This document shows positions 44,179-54,700 of a stretch of DNA of 64,000 nucleotides, piece by piece. Below the pieces are notes generated by a model. The model saw only the letters and a program-made list of their open reading frames with translations. It was not told the origin of the DNA and searched no databases. Origin of the DNA: Macrocystis pyrifera. Lineage: Eukaryota > Sar > Phaeophyceae > Laminariales > Laminariaceae. Numbering within the stretch: the first letter of the stretch is position 1; the number at the start of each line of letters is the position of its first letter. Position numbers and translations under genes: made by a program. The stretch spans positions 6,967,264 through 7,031,263 of the forward strand of contig JASSKH010000025.1 of the NCBI GenBank assembly GCA_031763025.1. Direction: 5' to 3'.

Positions 44179-44688
44179 ATGAATATTAGTATTATATTGC
44201 GAAGTGTGGCAGGCGGTGTGCACAGCTACACGTACCGGTCTTCTCAACGACTAGCTCCGCGATTTCAAATCCCACGCAGCTGGCCTACGCAACACGCTCA
44301 TGTATACCCTGGTACAGCGTACTGCGGCCTCGCCGAAGCACTCGCACTGCACACCCCGGGACAGCCCGCACAGTCCAAGCCAAACAACGATACAGCACCC
44401 CAGCGGGTGGGTGCAACATCGTGGCGACGCCGTTTATATATCAAGGAAGCCAACTTGCAAGACCTCGTTGCGCAGGAGACCTGGCCTGGTGCTCTGAATG
44501 CCATACATATCAAACTGCTGCGACCGCTATTAAAAGGGAAGGGATGTCTTCCAGCAATCTGTTGTCGAGTAAGCACACGTAGGCGTTTCGCCGAAGAGGA
44601 CACAATATTGGGAAAAAGACGAAGGTATTTACAGGAGAAAACACTGATTTCGACACAGAATATACGTGCGGCAAAAAAACAAGAATAG
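44179..44688 (+). CDS. Weak coding-like frame, unrecognised
   Basis: 169 codons open; the middle (NLQDLVAQETWPGALNAIHI) and the basic end are protein-like. No start or splice signal is distinctive. The minus strand is open too, but with poly-Phe from A runs. An A run (about 44706-44725) follows. Confidence 0.2.
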   Translation: MNISIILRSVAGGVHSYTYRSSQRLAPRFQIPRSWPTQHAHVYPGTAYCGLAEALALHTPGQPAQSKPNNDTAPQRVGATSWRRRLYIKEANLQDLVAQETWPGALNAIHIKLLRPLLKGKGCLPAICCRVSTRRRFAEEDTILGKRRRYLQEKTLISTQNIRAAKKQE

Positions 44689-45045
44689 AGTGTTTGCGAT
44701 AGAGGTAAAAAAAAAAAAAAAAAAACTTTACTTCCGCTAAAAAAAGTGAATTTCCTTCCCTTCCTGATTTCGGTGTGTTTGCGAGTGAGGTAAATCAAAT
44801 CCTGCAGGCGACGCCTCCGAAAATAAGAAGGGAAGTGGGGAGGTGAGGCAACGCGGCAAACAAAAAAATAACGAATGCTGTGAACGGAAAAAAAAACAGC
44901 GTGCGAGTAGCGACGGCAGCCCAGCAACGTTTCGGCGGCACAGTTGACCGCGAAGCCACCACAGCCATCCCACGACTACAAGCAGCAATAGCAGCTAGCT
45001 GGCGCTAGACGCAGCTAGGGGCAGCGTGAGCAACAAAAATAAACA

Positions 45046-45189
45046 GCGTCAGCACCAGCACCAGCACCAGCAAGCACCAGCACCAACCAGCTTCCATTTT
45101 TGGATTGCTGTTGCTGCTGCTGCTGCTGCTGGTGCTGGTGCTGCTGCTGCGCTCGGCCTACGCACGCCACAGCGCCGGCGCGCTCCGCT

Positions 45190-45223
<34 letters not shown>

Positions 45224-45260
45224 TGCTGCCGCTGCTGCTGCTGCTGCTGCTGCTGCTGCA
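45046..45260. repeat. Compound inverted triplet repeat
   Basis: (AGCACC)n at 45049-45090 faces (GCTGCTG/GGTGCT)n at 45107-45150, giving a potential long hairpin. (CCG)11-like and (CTG)8-like runs follow at 45189-45257. Poly-Ala, poly-Arg and poly-Gln frames here are artefacts. Confidence 0.75.
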
Positions 45261-47241
45261 GCCGTAGTATGGTGAAATCGAAATGATACACGAGCTGTCA
45301 TGCTGTCGCGCTCTCTACGAGCACGAGTCGCTCTCTACGAGCACGAGTACGAGTACGAGTGTGAATACGAGTCCTTTTTTGGGACGACGCATCCTCCACG
45401 CCGTCACCAAGCGGGCGAAAGCGTGTACCGTAGCAGCGGCGGCGACCCGCTGGCACGATCCAACGCCGCTCGTGCGCGCTATACTCAAGCTACACCTCTC
45501 GAGCCTCTGTGCTCCCAGCGGTTTTCGTGATGCGTGGCAAGCAGCATGGTGGCATGGAAGATGCTCGGTGTTTATATCCTTCGAGATTTTAGTTGCGTTC
45601 TGCGTCGGGATAATGCTCGGTGCGTGTTGGCCAATGAAACAGCGAGCCAAACGTTACCGTAACTTTCGCCGAAATCCTTACTTCGCTGAAGTCTTTTCCG
45701 GCCGTTTTTTTCAGAAATTTACCTACAAAATTTACCTCGGGAGAATTTTTAGAGAAGTAAAAGTAAAAAAAAAAAACAAATCGCAAACACTCCAATACGA
45801 AGCGTTTTACCCCATTTTACAATGTTTTGCGCTCAAACACACAGTAACCCCAATAGAAACGTAATTGCGCTTTCCGCGCTTTATTCGAGCACGTCGGATG
45901 AATGATTCAAACGATCCGCCAGGAGACCACGAAACGATTGGTGGACGACACGTTTCCATCGGTGATGTAATCATTATGCTAGGAACCCCCTCGTGAAATC
46001 AACACATTTTCTACCCACGCGAATACGAAATCTTTCGCGATTTATCGAGCTTCGCTCTGTGGTCTGCAACTTCGAGCTCACCAACCCACCTCGAGATTCG
46101 TTTCTGGACTGCGGCCTGGCGCATCTGAGACCCTCACACACCGCTTCAAGACCGTGGATTTGCTTGGCGGGCTGTGGTTGCTTGTGAGGAGTTGTTGCTG
46201 TCTTCAAGCGAAGTGCAAACGTTCAGGTGGGACTTTTTCTTTGTTGCTAATTGTGTATACCTAAAACTTCGTTTATTCTCTAGCACCTGATCACCTCGAA
46301 GTTGAGGTGTAGATCTCTGTTGACAAAGCACACACGGCCAAGCTGAAGACAATCACAAGCCGTAGACACGACAAGAAGCTGTATCACTTGCTCTCTGTGC
46401 TATCCAAGGCACCAACCTGCCAAAGATCCAAACACGGCGTGTGAAAGAATCGACAGGGATATATATATATATATATACTCCGATATATCACCTAGATGTT
46501 TAGACCCACTCGGATACCCAGGAATGGGAGTGGATAAGACCATCCTCAATGGAGCGTGCCGCTGTTGGCCATTGTCTGTCTGTTGAGCGACATTAGACAC
46601 CAAGAGAGAACGGGATGTGTAGGGCATTATCGTCTGGGTTCGCGAATACCTTCTTCTGCCTCGGGCGCGTCGTGCACCGCGTCCCGCTGGTCCGTTGGCG
46701 TATGACAACATACTCGGGTATTCTCGCAGGGTCTTTGATCTCGACCAAGTTGTCGTCACGCGAAGAGACGATACGTGGTGGTGAGCGAGCGAGACTCCGC
46801 ACGACCGTGTGCGGAGCTGGTTTGTTAATGTGTTGTTTATCTCTTTTTTGTTTCGCGTACTATAATCTCGTCTGTACTGAAAGAAGGAAATTGGCATATA
46901 TATACCTGTTCCCAACCCAATTGATACGGGTCGGGTGACGCATGGTTTTCAACCCTCGTGAGGTCTGACGTTTATTGGCACGAAACCAAAGGACGCTCCC
47001 ACCAAGTTCGATATGTCGCGATATTACTAGAAAAATGTGTTCTGACGACTGACAACGGTACATACAGTGACACCTTGCCAATGAGCGCATCGGACACCCG
47101 ATGTTCTGTTGTGGATAACGCTTATACCCTGAATGGGCTCGACCAACTAGCGCAAGTTATATTTAAAATTATATATACTTAGATATCACGGGTACCTGGT
47201 ATACAATCGCGACAGATACGTGACAGCATCGTTTCAGGCCT
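45261..47241. other. Unassigned region
   Basis: It contains GAGTACGAGT short repeats (45320-45365), a (TA)n run (46460-46477) and no confident gene. Open frames at 45283 and 46400 lack supporting signals. Confidence 0.25.
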
Positions 47242-47429
47242 GGGATTCTGAGGACGTCTTTGAGCTCCGAAAGACTCGACTGGAGAGTCGTCCGCTCGAA
47301 GTCAAACAGCAGGTGAGACAAGCACAAGGGGCGAAGGTTGTGTGGGATGAAGATGATCTGGAGGATGACACACTCGCTGTAGAGATGACGAGCCGACACA
47401 ACAAGAAAGCGAGAGCTAGTGGCGTTTAG
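47242..47429 (+). CDS. Candidate terminal exon, acidic then basic
   Basis: Seen: after an AG-rich stretch ending CATCGTTTCAG, a phase-0 frame encodes a helix-prone charged segment (DSEDVFELRKTRLES), an acidic patch (WDEDDLEDD) and a basic end (SRHNKKARASGV) before TAG. A good internal donor (CAGCAG|GTGAGA at about 47313) would allow an alternative model in which it joins a downstream exon. The composition is typical of a nuclear or regulatory protein tail. Family unknown. Confidence 0.4.
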
Positions 47430-47602
47430 GAGTACAAGTACAGAAGTCTTGCGATGCCAGAGTCGAGTGCCGATCCCTAATTTCTACGTATGTACGTGAT
47501 ATTGCGGTGTGGCTGAATGAACCAAGAGTAACTATGTGTTTCCCCGATTTTGAGTTTCACGCTTGATTGGGATAAGCTTGGCATCGTACTGGGTTGACTA
47601 TT

Positions 47603-47808
47603 TACTTGTAGCGGGAAAACCATTAACGTCTGTCTACCTGCCCGTACCGCCCCCAGGCACAACTGAACTTGAGCTGCTTGCTCGCCGTCGAGCTCAGACA
47701 ATGACTACAGCAGCAATAGACAGTGTGAAAAAACACACGATAATACGAACACTCTATATCCTACTGCGAACACCATCGGCACGGCGCTCCCAGGGTGTAT
47801 ATCTCTAA
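47603..47808 (+). CDS. Candidate terminal exon following 47242
   Basis: After GACTATTTACTTGTAG a frame stays open to TAA at 47806-47808. It starts GKPLTSVYLPVPPPGTTELE and continues with an Arg/Lys-rich helix-like segment. A second acceptor (CCGTACCGCCCCCAG) lies inside. The phase-1 start does not match the phase-0 donor at 47313, so linkage to the previous exon is unproven. Confidence 0.35.
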
Positions 47809-48802
47809 GTAATAAACATGGTATATACATATATTACTGCTGTCGTAGACCATACATCCGCCAAGAAGATTATCCTAATCTGGGCGAACTTTTGAATACT
47901 CTTTTGACACAGTACCCGTTTCACTTTGATATGATCCCAATAATGGCGTACACGTAGGATTTGCATTAAGTACTCGACGTGGAGCACGTTTGACTAACCC
48001 AATTAGTACTACTGTAGCCCCGTTGTGGGGACAAACCACTTAGAATTAGAGTGTTTCCCAATTAGGCTACACAAAATATGACCACAAAACAGACACTATG
48101 AATGAGGACCGGACGGTTCGACGGTTGAACGCAATGGGCATAAACGCAGACAGAAGGGCGCGGGAGCGTTAGCGATGCGGTTGAAGAAGTTCGATCGGGT
48201 TGCGGTAAGGAAGACACGCGATTATGACAGGGCATAGGGGCATGCGTTGACGCTATACGCAGACCCCCTAAATTAGACTGCGGCGCAAGCCACACCCACA
48301 TGACACGGCCATGGTAGGTACCAGTACACTACGTGCACAGCATACCAACTAAGAGAAGTAGCGCGTGACCGAAACCGAGTTTTCGGAGAAATGCTTACTA
48401 TGATGATAATATTGTAGTGGTGCACTGCTTGAGGTGAGCATCCGAACGTTGACGAGTCCCGTCCGACCCCCGACGGGAAACATCTCTGATTCATGAGGGT
48501 GCAGCTGCTACTGTAAGACCAGCTTCGGTGCTGTAGAGAGTAAAGATTCAGGAGTAAGGGAAACCCCAAGATGAACACAACACTCACATGGGAGGGAAAA
48601 CTCGAACGTACCAAAATTTAATTCATATGTCACTTCGAGCAGTGACTTCTACTCTAATCCGGTACACCGGTCTATGCTCAAGGTTGTTTTGAGTGGTCGT
48701 CTGAAAATGGTTGTAAGGCTTGCCCCTGCTGTAATCAATTATCATATAGCGGTGCAACAACGGTACTGCAGCATATATATATACTATGAATCCCCCCCGT
48801 TT
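47809..48802. other. Unassigned region
   Basis: No gene or repeat was recognised. Confidence 0.25.
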
Positions 48803-48879
48803 TGTTATGAGGCTTAGATTGGGTAGGTAGGCGATTGGCTAACCTTTTACCTTTAGCCCAACGGACTAAGACCTTAACA
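48803..48879 (+). repeat. LTR-like module, copy 1
   Basis: It begins TGTTATGAGGCTTAGATTGG and ends CCTTAACA, i.e. TG...CA. The same module occurs at 49075 (first about 60 bp) and, inverted, at 62046-62118. AATGGCGACGACGG follows directly, resembling a primer-binding context. Confidence 0.6.
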
Positions 48880-48913
48880 AATGGCGACGACGGCAGAACA
48901 TGGGTCGTTGGTC

Positions 48914-48938
48914 GTGAGTTCGAATCTCACATCCACCA
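48914..48938 (+). other. tRNA-like T-arm and 3' acceptor
   Basis: GTGAG-TTCGAAT-CTCAC forms a perfect 5-bp T stem-loop followed by ATCCACCA, as at the 3' end of a tRNA. No matching 5' half with cloverleaf pairing was found, so it is a tRNA-derived fragment or a box-B-bearing repeat, not a gene. Confidence 0.45.
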
Positions 48939-49074
48939 TGAAATCGCTTTTTAAAGAAAAGTGAATTTCCTCATGTCAAAAATCTGAAAAAATACTTCTG
49001 GATCCCCACAAATTGGAACCGCGTGTGGTGTCACGCGTCGACCCGTATATCCGGTCCGTTCCAGGGGGGGAGAG

Positions 49075-49133
49075 TGTTATGAGGCTTACATTAGGTAGGT
49101 AGGCGATTGGTTAACCTTTTTTTACCTTTAGCC
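49075..49133 (+). repeat. LTR-like module, copy 2, preceded by a G run
   Basis: The GGGGGGGAGAG immediately before the TGTTATGAGGC start looks like a polypurine tract followed by a 3' LTR start. With copy 1 it would delimit an interior of only about 195 bp (a TRIM-like miniature). Similarity to copy 1 ends after TTTAGCCC. Confidence 0.5.
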
Positions 49134-49885
49134 CCGCATCTTCGACTCATATTCTAGTTCGTGGAATCGGGGTTTCCACGAATTTCCCATAATTCTGCAT
49201 ATACGGCTCATCAGAGTGGGCTAGTTTTAAGATATTGTCTTGTATGAGATCGAAAGCCCGGTAACTACCTGGGTTCAGTCACTGGGAACGTATTTGTAGT
49301 ACTTGGAAGGCGTATCTTAGATGGAAAACCAGGGGTTTTCCAGAGGAGCACGAGCTTGGTCTCAGACTCCGCGTGCACGAAAGGAATAAAACTGCTCTTC
49401 TTCTATAGCTAAGCAAACAACAACATGCAAACAACACATGTGAGTACAATGTTTACCTACTTAAAAGGGACACCAAGTGTCCCGCAACCCTTGATCTTAA
49501 CAGTTTTCTATGATTTGTAGCGCGACACTGAAGCGTGCCTTGGAACTAATTGGAGTCCGAAGGGAATGAAAAATCAAACAAAGTATTTGGCCAGCAAAAG
49601 TTGGCCCTGGTACACAAACCAGCGCAGCTCCACCGAGGGGGCACGGCAGTGATACTCCAACCGCTCGTAATGCCGTGACCTTGTTTCCGTTTCTTGCCTT
49701 TGCTTTTCCGTCCTCCCGTGTTCGACGTAATATTTATTTATATACCGAGCATACTTAATTTGTACAGGCCATTCGTATTTATTTTGATGATTTATTTTTA
49801 CTTCGTTCTTTGTCGTTCGTTTATTTGCGAGGATGAGACGTTTTCTTGTAGGAACCTCCACATATTGGTTTCTAGTGGCGTCCAG
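49134..49885. other. Unassigned region
   Basis: It may include the rest of the element whose start is at 49075. A Lys/Arg-rich minus frame (49574-49906) has no supporting signal. Confidence 0.25.
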
Positions 49886-50437
49886 GTTCGGAATAAGTGG
49901 GATCAAACCACTGAGCTACGAAGTCAGCGCTGGCTCAGTAGGTCAGCGGTTTAACCTTTTCAATACAACGAACAAAACATGTGCCTTCGGGCTCGATACG
50001 TGCTCTCGCCGACGGTTCGTTACATCAAGGATAAACCACCTAGCTGCCGATATTTCGATACATGGAAGGATTAAACCACTGAACTACTCAGTTAACTCAA
50101 TGGTTTATCTCAACAACGTCGAGCCAAAGAAGTCCCTAGTTCAAGTCCCACGAAACGTCGCGTTCGGAATAAGTGGGATCAAACCACTGAGCTTCTAAGT
50201 CAGCGCTGGCTCAGTAGGTCAGCCGTTAAACCTTTTTAATACAACGAACAAAACATGTGCCTTCGGGCTCGATACGTGCTCTCGCCGACGGTTCGTTACA
50301 TCAAGGATAAACCACCTAGCTGCCGATATTTCGATACATGGAAGGATTAAACCACTGAACTACTCAGTTAACTCAATGGTTTATCACAATAACGTCGAGC
50401 CAAAGAAGTCCCTAGTCCAAGTCCCACGAAACGTCGC
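49886..50437 (+). repeat. 276-bp tandem duplication with tRNA-like arms
   Basis: Unit 1 is 49886-50161 and unit 2 is 50162-50437, about 97% identical by eye. Each unit contains GCTGGCTCAGTAGGTCAGCGG-like and (reverse) GTAGCTCAGTGGTTTGATCC-like words that resemble tRNA D-arms (box A), several (A)AACCACTGA/CCTAGCT blocks, and AGTTCAAGTCCC-like text resembling a T-arm. No complete cloverleaf was found. Confidence 0.75.
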
Positions 50438-50568
50438 ACTCCTATTTGTTCTGCCGCGGGTACAAACAGGGAAGTCAAGTGAAGAGAACGCGATAAAACA
50501 ACACTCAATTAGACAGTCGAAATCAGAGCGAAGCAGTTGAGTGAACGCATGCACAACTACCATCAATC

Positions 50569-50860
50569 GATATGATACCTACAGTAGCTATCCTGTTTGC
50601 CGTCTCTTCCCTGTGTTCGTCAACTGTGCCCCCCCGAGCTGATATGGGCTAGGCAACGCAAAAAAAAAAAACAGTCTCGCTTTCTTTATGCTGCCCGTGG
50701 GCGTGTACTATTAACATCATATATACTTGAGGTCGCCAGACTTGAGGCTTTCACTCGCTCTTTGACCTTTCAAGATTGTCCAGCATAGACATTAAAAACA
50801 CGGCCTGGCAATTCGCCATCCCGGCATGGGTTATGCTCTTACCACACTCTGTATCTCGCT
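50569..50860 (+). repeat. Dispersed repeat, copy 2 of a direct pair
   Basis: Aligned to 34098-34385 (shared GATATGGGCTAGGCA, ATGCTGCCCGTG and CAGCATAGACATT). It includes an A run at about 50662-50673 not shared with the first copy. Confidence 0.65.
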
Positions 50861-51302
50861 TATTTCATGTCCCTATTTTTTAATAATATTCCTATCTCGA
50901 TGGCACAGCGGTACGTCGTAGTACATTTCCGTACGTGCCGTACGGGGATGAGATTCTATTATACCAAACAGTAAAATCATATTATCAAACGGTAAATATA
51001 AAAACAGGCAGAGAATAATGATGCACACGATAACTGAGGGACGTCTGCACCTCTGGCAGAAAACACAAGAAGTGAAGTCCGCGCACGTACGTATCAGGTA
51101 CATGCGGTACGCTGTACACCGTCGATAGCACTAATCTTAAATAATTAGGACATGATTTTCATTTGTTTTCTACTTTCGGTGCCTATCAGCACAAAGGGAA
51201 CGATTCTAGTTGACAAGATTGTGTTAAAATCCTGTCACACCCAGCCGGCTTTTCGAAGATTTCCGTCTGCTCATATGAACGTAAACGCGATCGTGAACAA
51301 GC
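50861..51302. other. Unassigned flank of the Gypsy element
   Basis: Nothing recognised up to the 4-bp duplication GCTC (51303-51306). Confidence 0.25.
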
Positions 51303-51306
51303 GCTC

Positions 51307-51538
51307 TGTAGCCAAAAGATACCAAGCCGTGGAGGTTTCAGTGTAATCGCATGTGTGAGTGGAGCAGTGGCCGGGGATCCTGTGTGATGTCCCCTAGCCA
51401 CCTGGCTCGTGGTTCGATGAGGATTACTCCGTGATAATACAAGCTCTAAGAACAAGACTTACTGAGTGCGAGGCCAGCGAGACTGGTGGAGTCCCTCGCT
51501 GGAAGCCCTCTTGCTGATATCATCTGGCAGAGGCCATA
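51307..51538 (+). repeat. 5' LTR
   Basis: 232 bp. It differs from the aligned part of the 3' LTR at one position seen by eye (GTGGTTCGATG here, GTGGTCCGATG at about 56540) and from the other copy's LTRs at that position and one more. Confidence 0.9.
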
Positions 51539-51745
51539 ATATCTAGATATTCGCGGAACTTCTGTTGGAGGAGTTTTCGGCTGCGGAGTATTGGGTCACA
51601 GCTGGGAAGGCAGTTGGCCCGTTGGACGGATCGAAACGGCTTGAAGCGCACAGCAGGGGAGGACGCTCCGGGAGCTGGAGGACGCACAGGTCAGGCGGCA
51701 GTTTCTCCGTTATTACAGTAGAGTCCAGGTGGACTGCTGTGGATT

Positions 51746-54700
51746 ATGGCGCACACGGCAAGCACGCCGCTGGTGGTAGGGGAGTCTCTGACTCCACCGA
51801 AATACGGAGAGGTGTGGACCGAGCAGGCCTCTCGTGTTTTTTACGCAGCGTACCTCGATTATGAGGAACGGCTGCAGCTCGCCAACGCTCAGGGGGTGGT
51901 TCAGCACTCCAAAGTGAGCATGGGCCAGCTTATCCCCAATTACATTCATCGGTGTTTTGAGGGATTTTACAAGCATCAGACTACGATGACCGCCTCGGAG
52001 TTGTTGGACGCTGTTAGGCAGCACGCCGGTTACACAACCACCAGCAACAGATTTGACACCTCGCGGGCGGCAGCGGACTTGCGTCGCGTTCTCTCAATGA
52101 GGCGCGATGAAAAGCAGGGCGGTGAAACATCCGTCAAAGACCGCGCGATGATGGTAAACTCCGCTATGGAAAAGTATTTTGCGGAGAATCACGCGGTGCA
52201 TGCCATGTACCGCGCGCAGGACCGTTCGTGGTTGCCCGGACCGGCGGAATTTGTGAGCATGGCGTTGGTGGATGGCTTATGGCCGTCCGAGTTCAAAAAG
52301 TACGTAAAAGGTCAGCTCACGTACGCTGCAGGGTGGAAGAAGGACCCGGCATTGGTCATGGACCAAATTTTTTCTGCTGCAGAACAGTGGAAATTCATCG
52401 AGGCGTATGGTCGGAAAGATGCTGCAGGGGCAGCTGAACCGCGACGCCAACAGCAGCAGAAACCGAAACAGCAGCAGTCCGCGAAAAAGTCGTTTGTTCG
52501 CGTCTGTTTCGAGTGTGGTGATCCCAACCATTATGTTTCTGATTGCCCAAAAGCTCGCGGTGGCGGCACAGCTCCCAGCAGTGGTGGGCGCGGGTCGTCA
52601 GGGTATCGCGGGGGCCGCAATGGCGGCCGGGGCAGATTCAACCATGGACGCGGGCGCGGTGGCCGTGGTGGCAATCAATTGACAGCGGGCGGTGGAACTT
52701 CTGCTGTTGCTTCTTCAACTTCTGGTGCGCCAGCGGCAGGAGCCGCTGGGTCGGGATCTGGTTCGTCTGTTGCCGGCCGAGCTGTATACGTTGGAGGAGC
52801 TGGAACATCGGTGGGTGCTGCTGGAGCGAGAACTTCGCCATCCACCGAGCGGGCGGAGCCAGTGTCTGGTGCTGCTGCAGGGGCGGTAGCGCCGGAACCG
52901 TCTGTATATTCGACGTCTTGGTCGGGGTGGACCGCCGATTCTATTTCTTCGGCGCCGGCTGTAGGAGGGCAGCCATGGCGTCAGGTGACTCTTGGTACCG
53001 ACCAGAGTTCAACGGCAGGTGAAGTGCCTGTCGATCGCAGCGCTGAGTGTTTACGCGCTGATCTCTCTTTGCCAGGGTCGGTTGGTTCGCTGATGGCGCG
53101 TGTGATCCTTGATTCGGGGTCGGCGCTCACGTCCATCGGTGTCGGCTTACTTCAGCAGCTGTCTTCGCATTTCGGCGGCGCCGATCTGCAAATTCCGTTC
53201 GAAAATGGCCCGCAGCAGGCGAAAACCGCTACGGGTGTTTCAGTGATGGTCACGCACAAAACGGTGCCGATTGCCGTGAGTGTACGGACGCCGTGGGGAG
53301 CGGTGAAATTGGAGCCCATCACTTTCGCGGTCATGCCTGGTACAGATAACGTCGTTCTGTTTGGCATGGCTACCATGAAAGCTCTTGGCATCGACGTCTA
53401 CCGTGAAGCTCTGGAGAAGCTTCGCCCTCGCGCAGTGCCGGTATCGACCGGTGTGGAGACTCCGAGTTACCTTGCGGCGCGCAGAGTGACGGTTTCCGTG
53501 CGTGCTTTTCAGACCGAGGCTACGGTGGATGCTCCGGAGGACAAGGCGGTGGAACATTTGGTCGACCGGGGGCCAGACATGTTCATGGATCCGGAGGAGG
53601 AGCGGACGGCCCGAGAACGGGCGTTGGAGGACAGCGTGCAGCAGGCAGAGCAGAGTGGATTAAGCGTCGGCGGAGCAACCCGTTTGCGCGAAATTTTGGC
53701 TCGTCGCGTGGGTGCTTTTCGCCGTGCGCTGTGTGGTGATCCGCCAGCGCAAGTGGAGCCGATGCGAGTGCAGCTGAAGCAACAGGCGAAGCCTGTCAAG
53801 GCAACGCCACGTCGGTACGAACCGACGAAAAGGGACTGGCTCTCGAAGTGCATTGCTGCTTTGGTGTTTTTTGGCTTTGTCTACCACAACATCCAGGCGG
53901 TGTGGGCGAGTCCGGCGATGGCGGTGCCCAAGAAGGACTCTTTCCGTTTGGTGAGCGACTACTCGGCGGTGAACGCACAGGTGGAGAAGTCCCCGGGCGT
54001 CATGCCCAACCATGAAGACATGGGAGATCTGCTGGGGGCGCGTTTCTTCGGCAAGCTGGACCTACTTCAAGGGTACTGGCAGATGCCTTTGGCTCCGGAG
54101 GCGCAAGACGTCTTCACCATGGCGACAAGCGACGGTTTGTTCACGCCTACCCGTGTTCCCCAAGGTGTTTTGAATGCGACTTCTTATTTCCAAGGTGTCA
54201 TGACTGAAGTGTTGCGTGGTTTGGATTGCAAAGTTTGGGTCGATGACGTTTTCTTTTTCGCAGACACCGAAGAAGCTCTTCTGCAGCTGCTTGATGACAT
54301 TCTTGAACGCCTGGAGAATGTTGGACTGTTTGTCGCCGCCCACAAGTGTACCTTCTTCTCTCGTGAACTGGTCTGGTGTGGTAAGGTGTATTCCAATGGT
54401 GTCGTGTCCCATGACCCCGCTCGAGTGCAAGGTTTAAGTGAAATGCGTCGTCCCGAAAACGCTGGAGAACTAATGCAATTCTTGCAGGCTGTCAACTGGT
54501 TGCGTACATCGTTACCACGTTTAGCGGAAACGGTAGCACCGTTACGTGATTTTTTGGAGGAGCTCCTTGTTGGGGCTACACGTCGGACTAAGCGAGTGGC
54601 GCGCAATCGTGTCATCAAGGATACCGCGTGGACGGAGGATCGGGTGCGGGCGTGGAATGCCGCACGGGGTTTGGTGGCGCAAGCAGTGCCGCTTCATCAT

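Noticed and set aside
48845-48938. Complete tRNA gene
   Set aside because: Only the T-arm and 3' acceptor-CCA are convincing; no 5' half gives a cloverleaf, and the upstream part belongs to the LTR-like module.
51539-51745. Primer-binding site after the 5' LTR of the Gypsy element
   Set aside because: The leader starts with the palindrome ATATCTAGATAT; no TGG-initial match to a tRNA 3' end could be recognised by eye.
51565-53022. Other open frames on both strands inside the Gypsy copies
   Set aside because: Shadows of the gag-pol frame; they recur in both copies only because the DNA is nearly identical.
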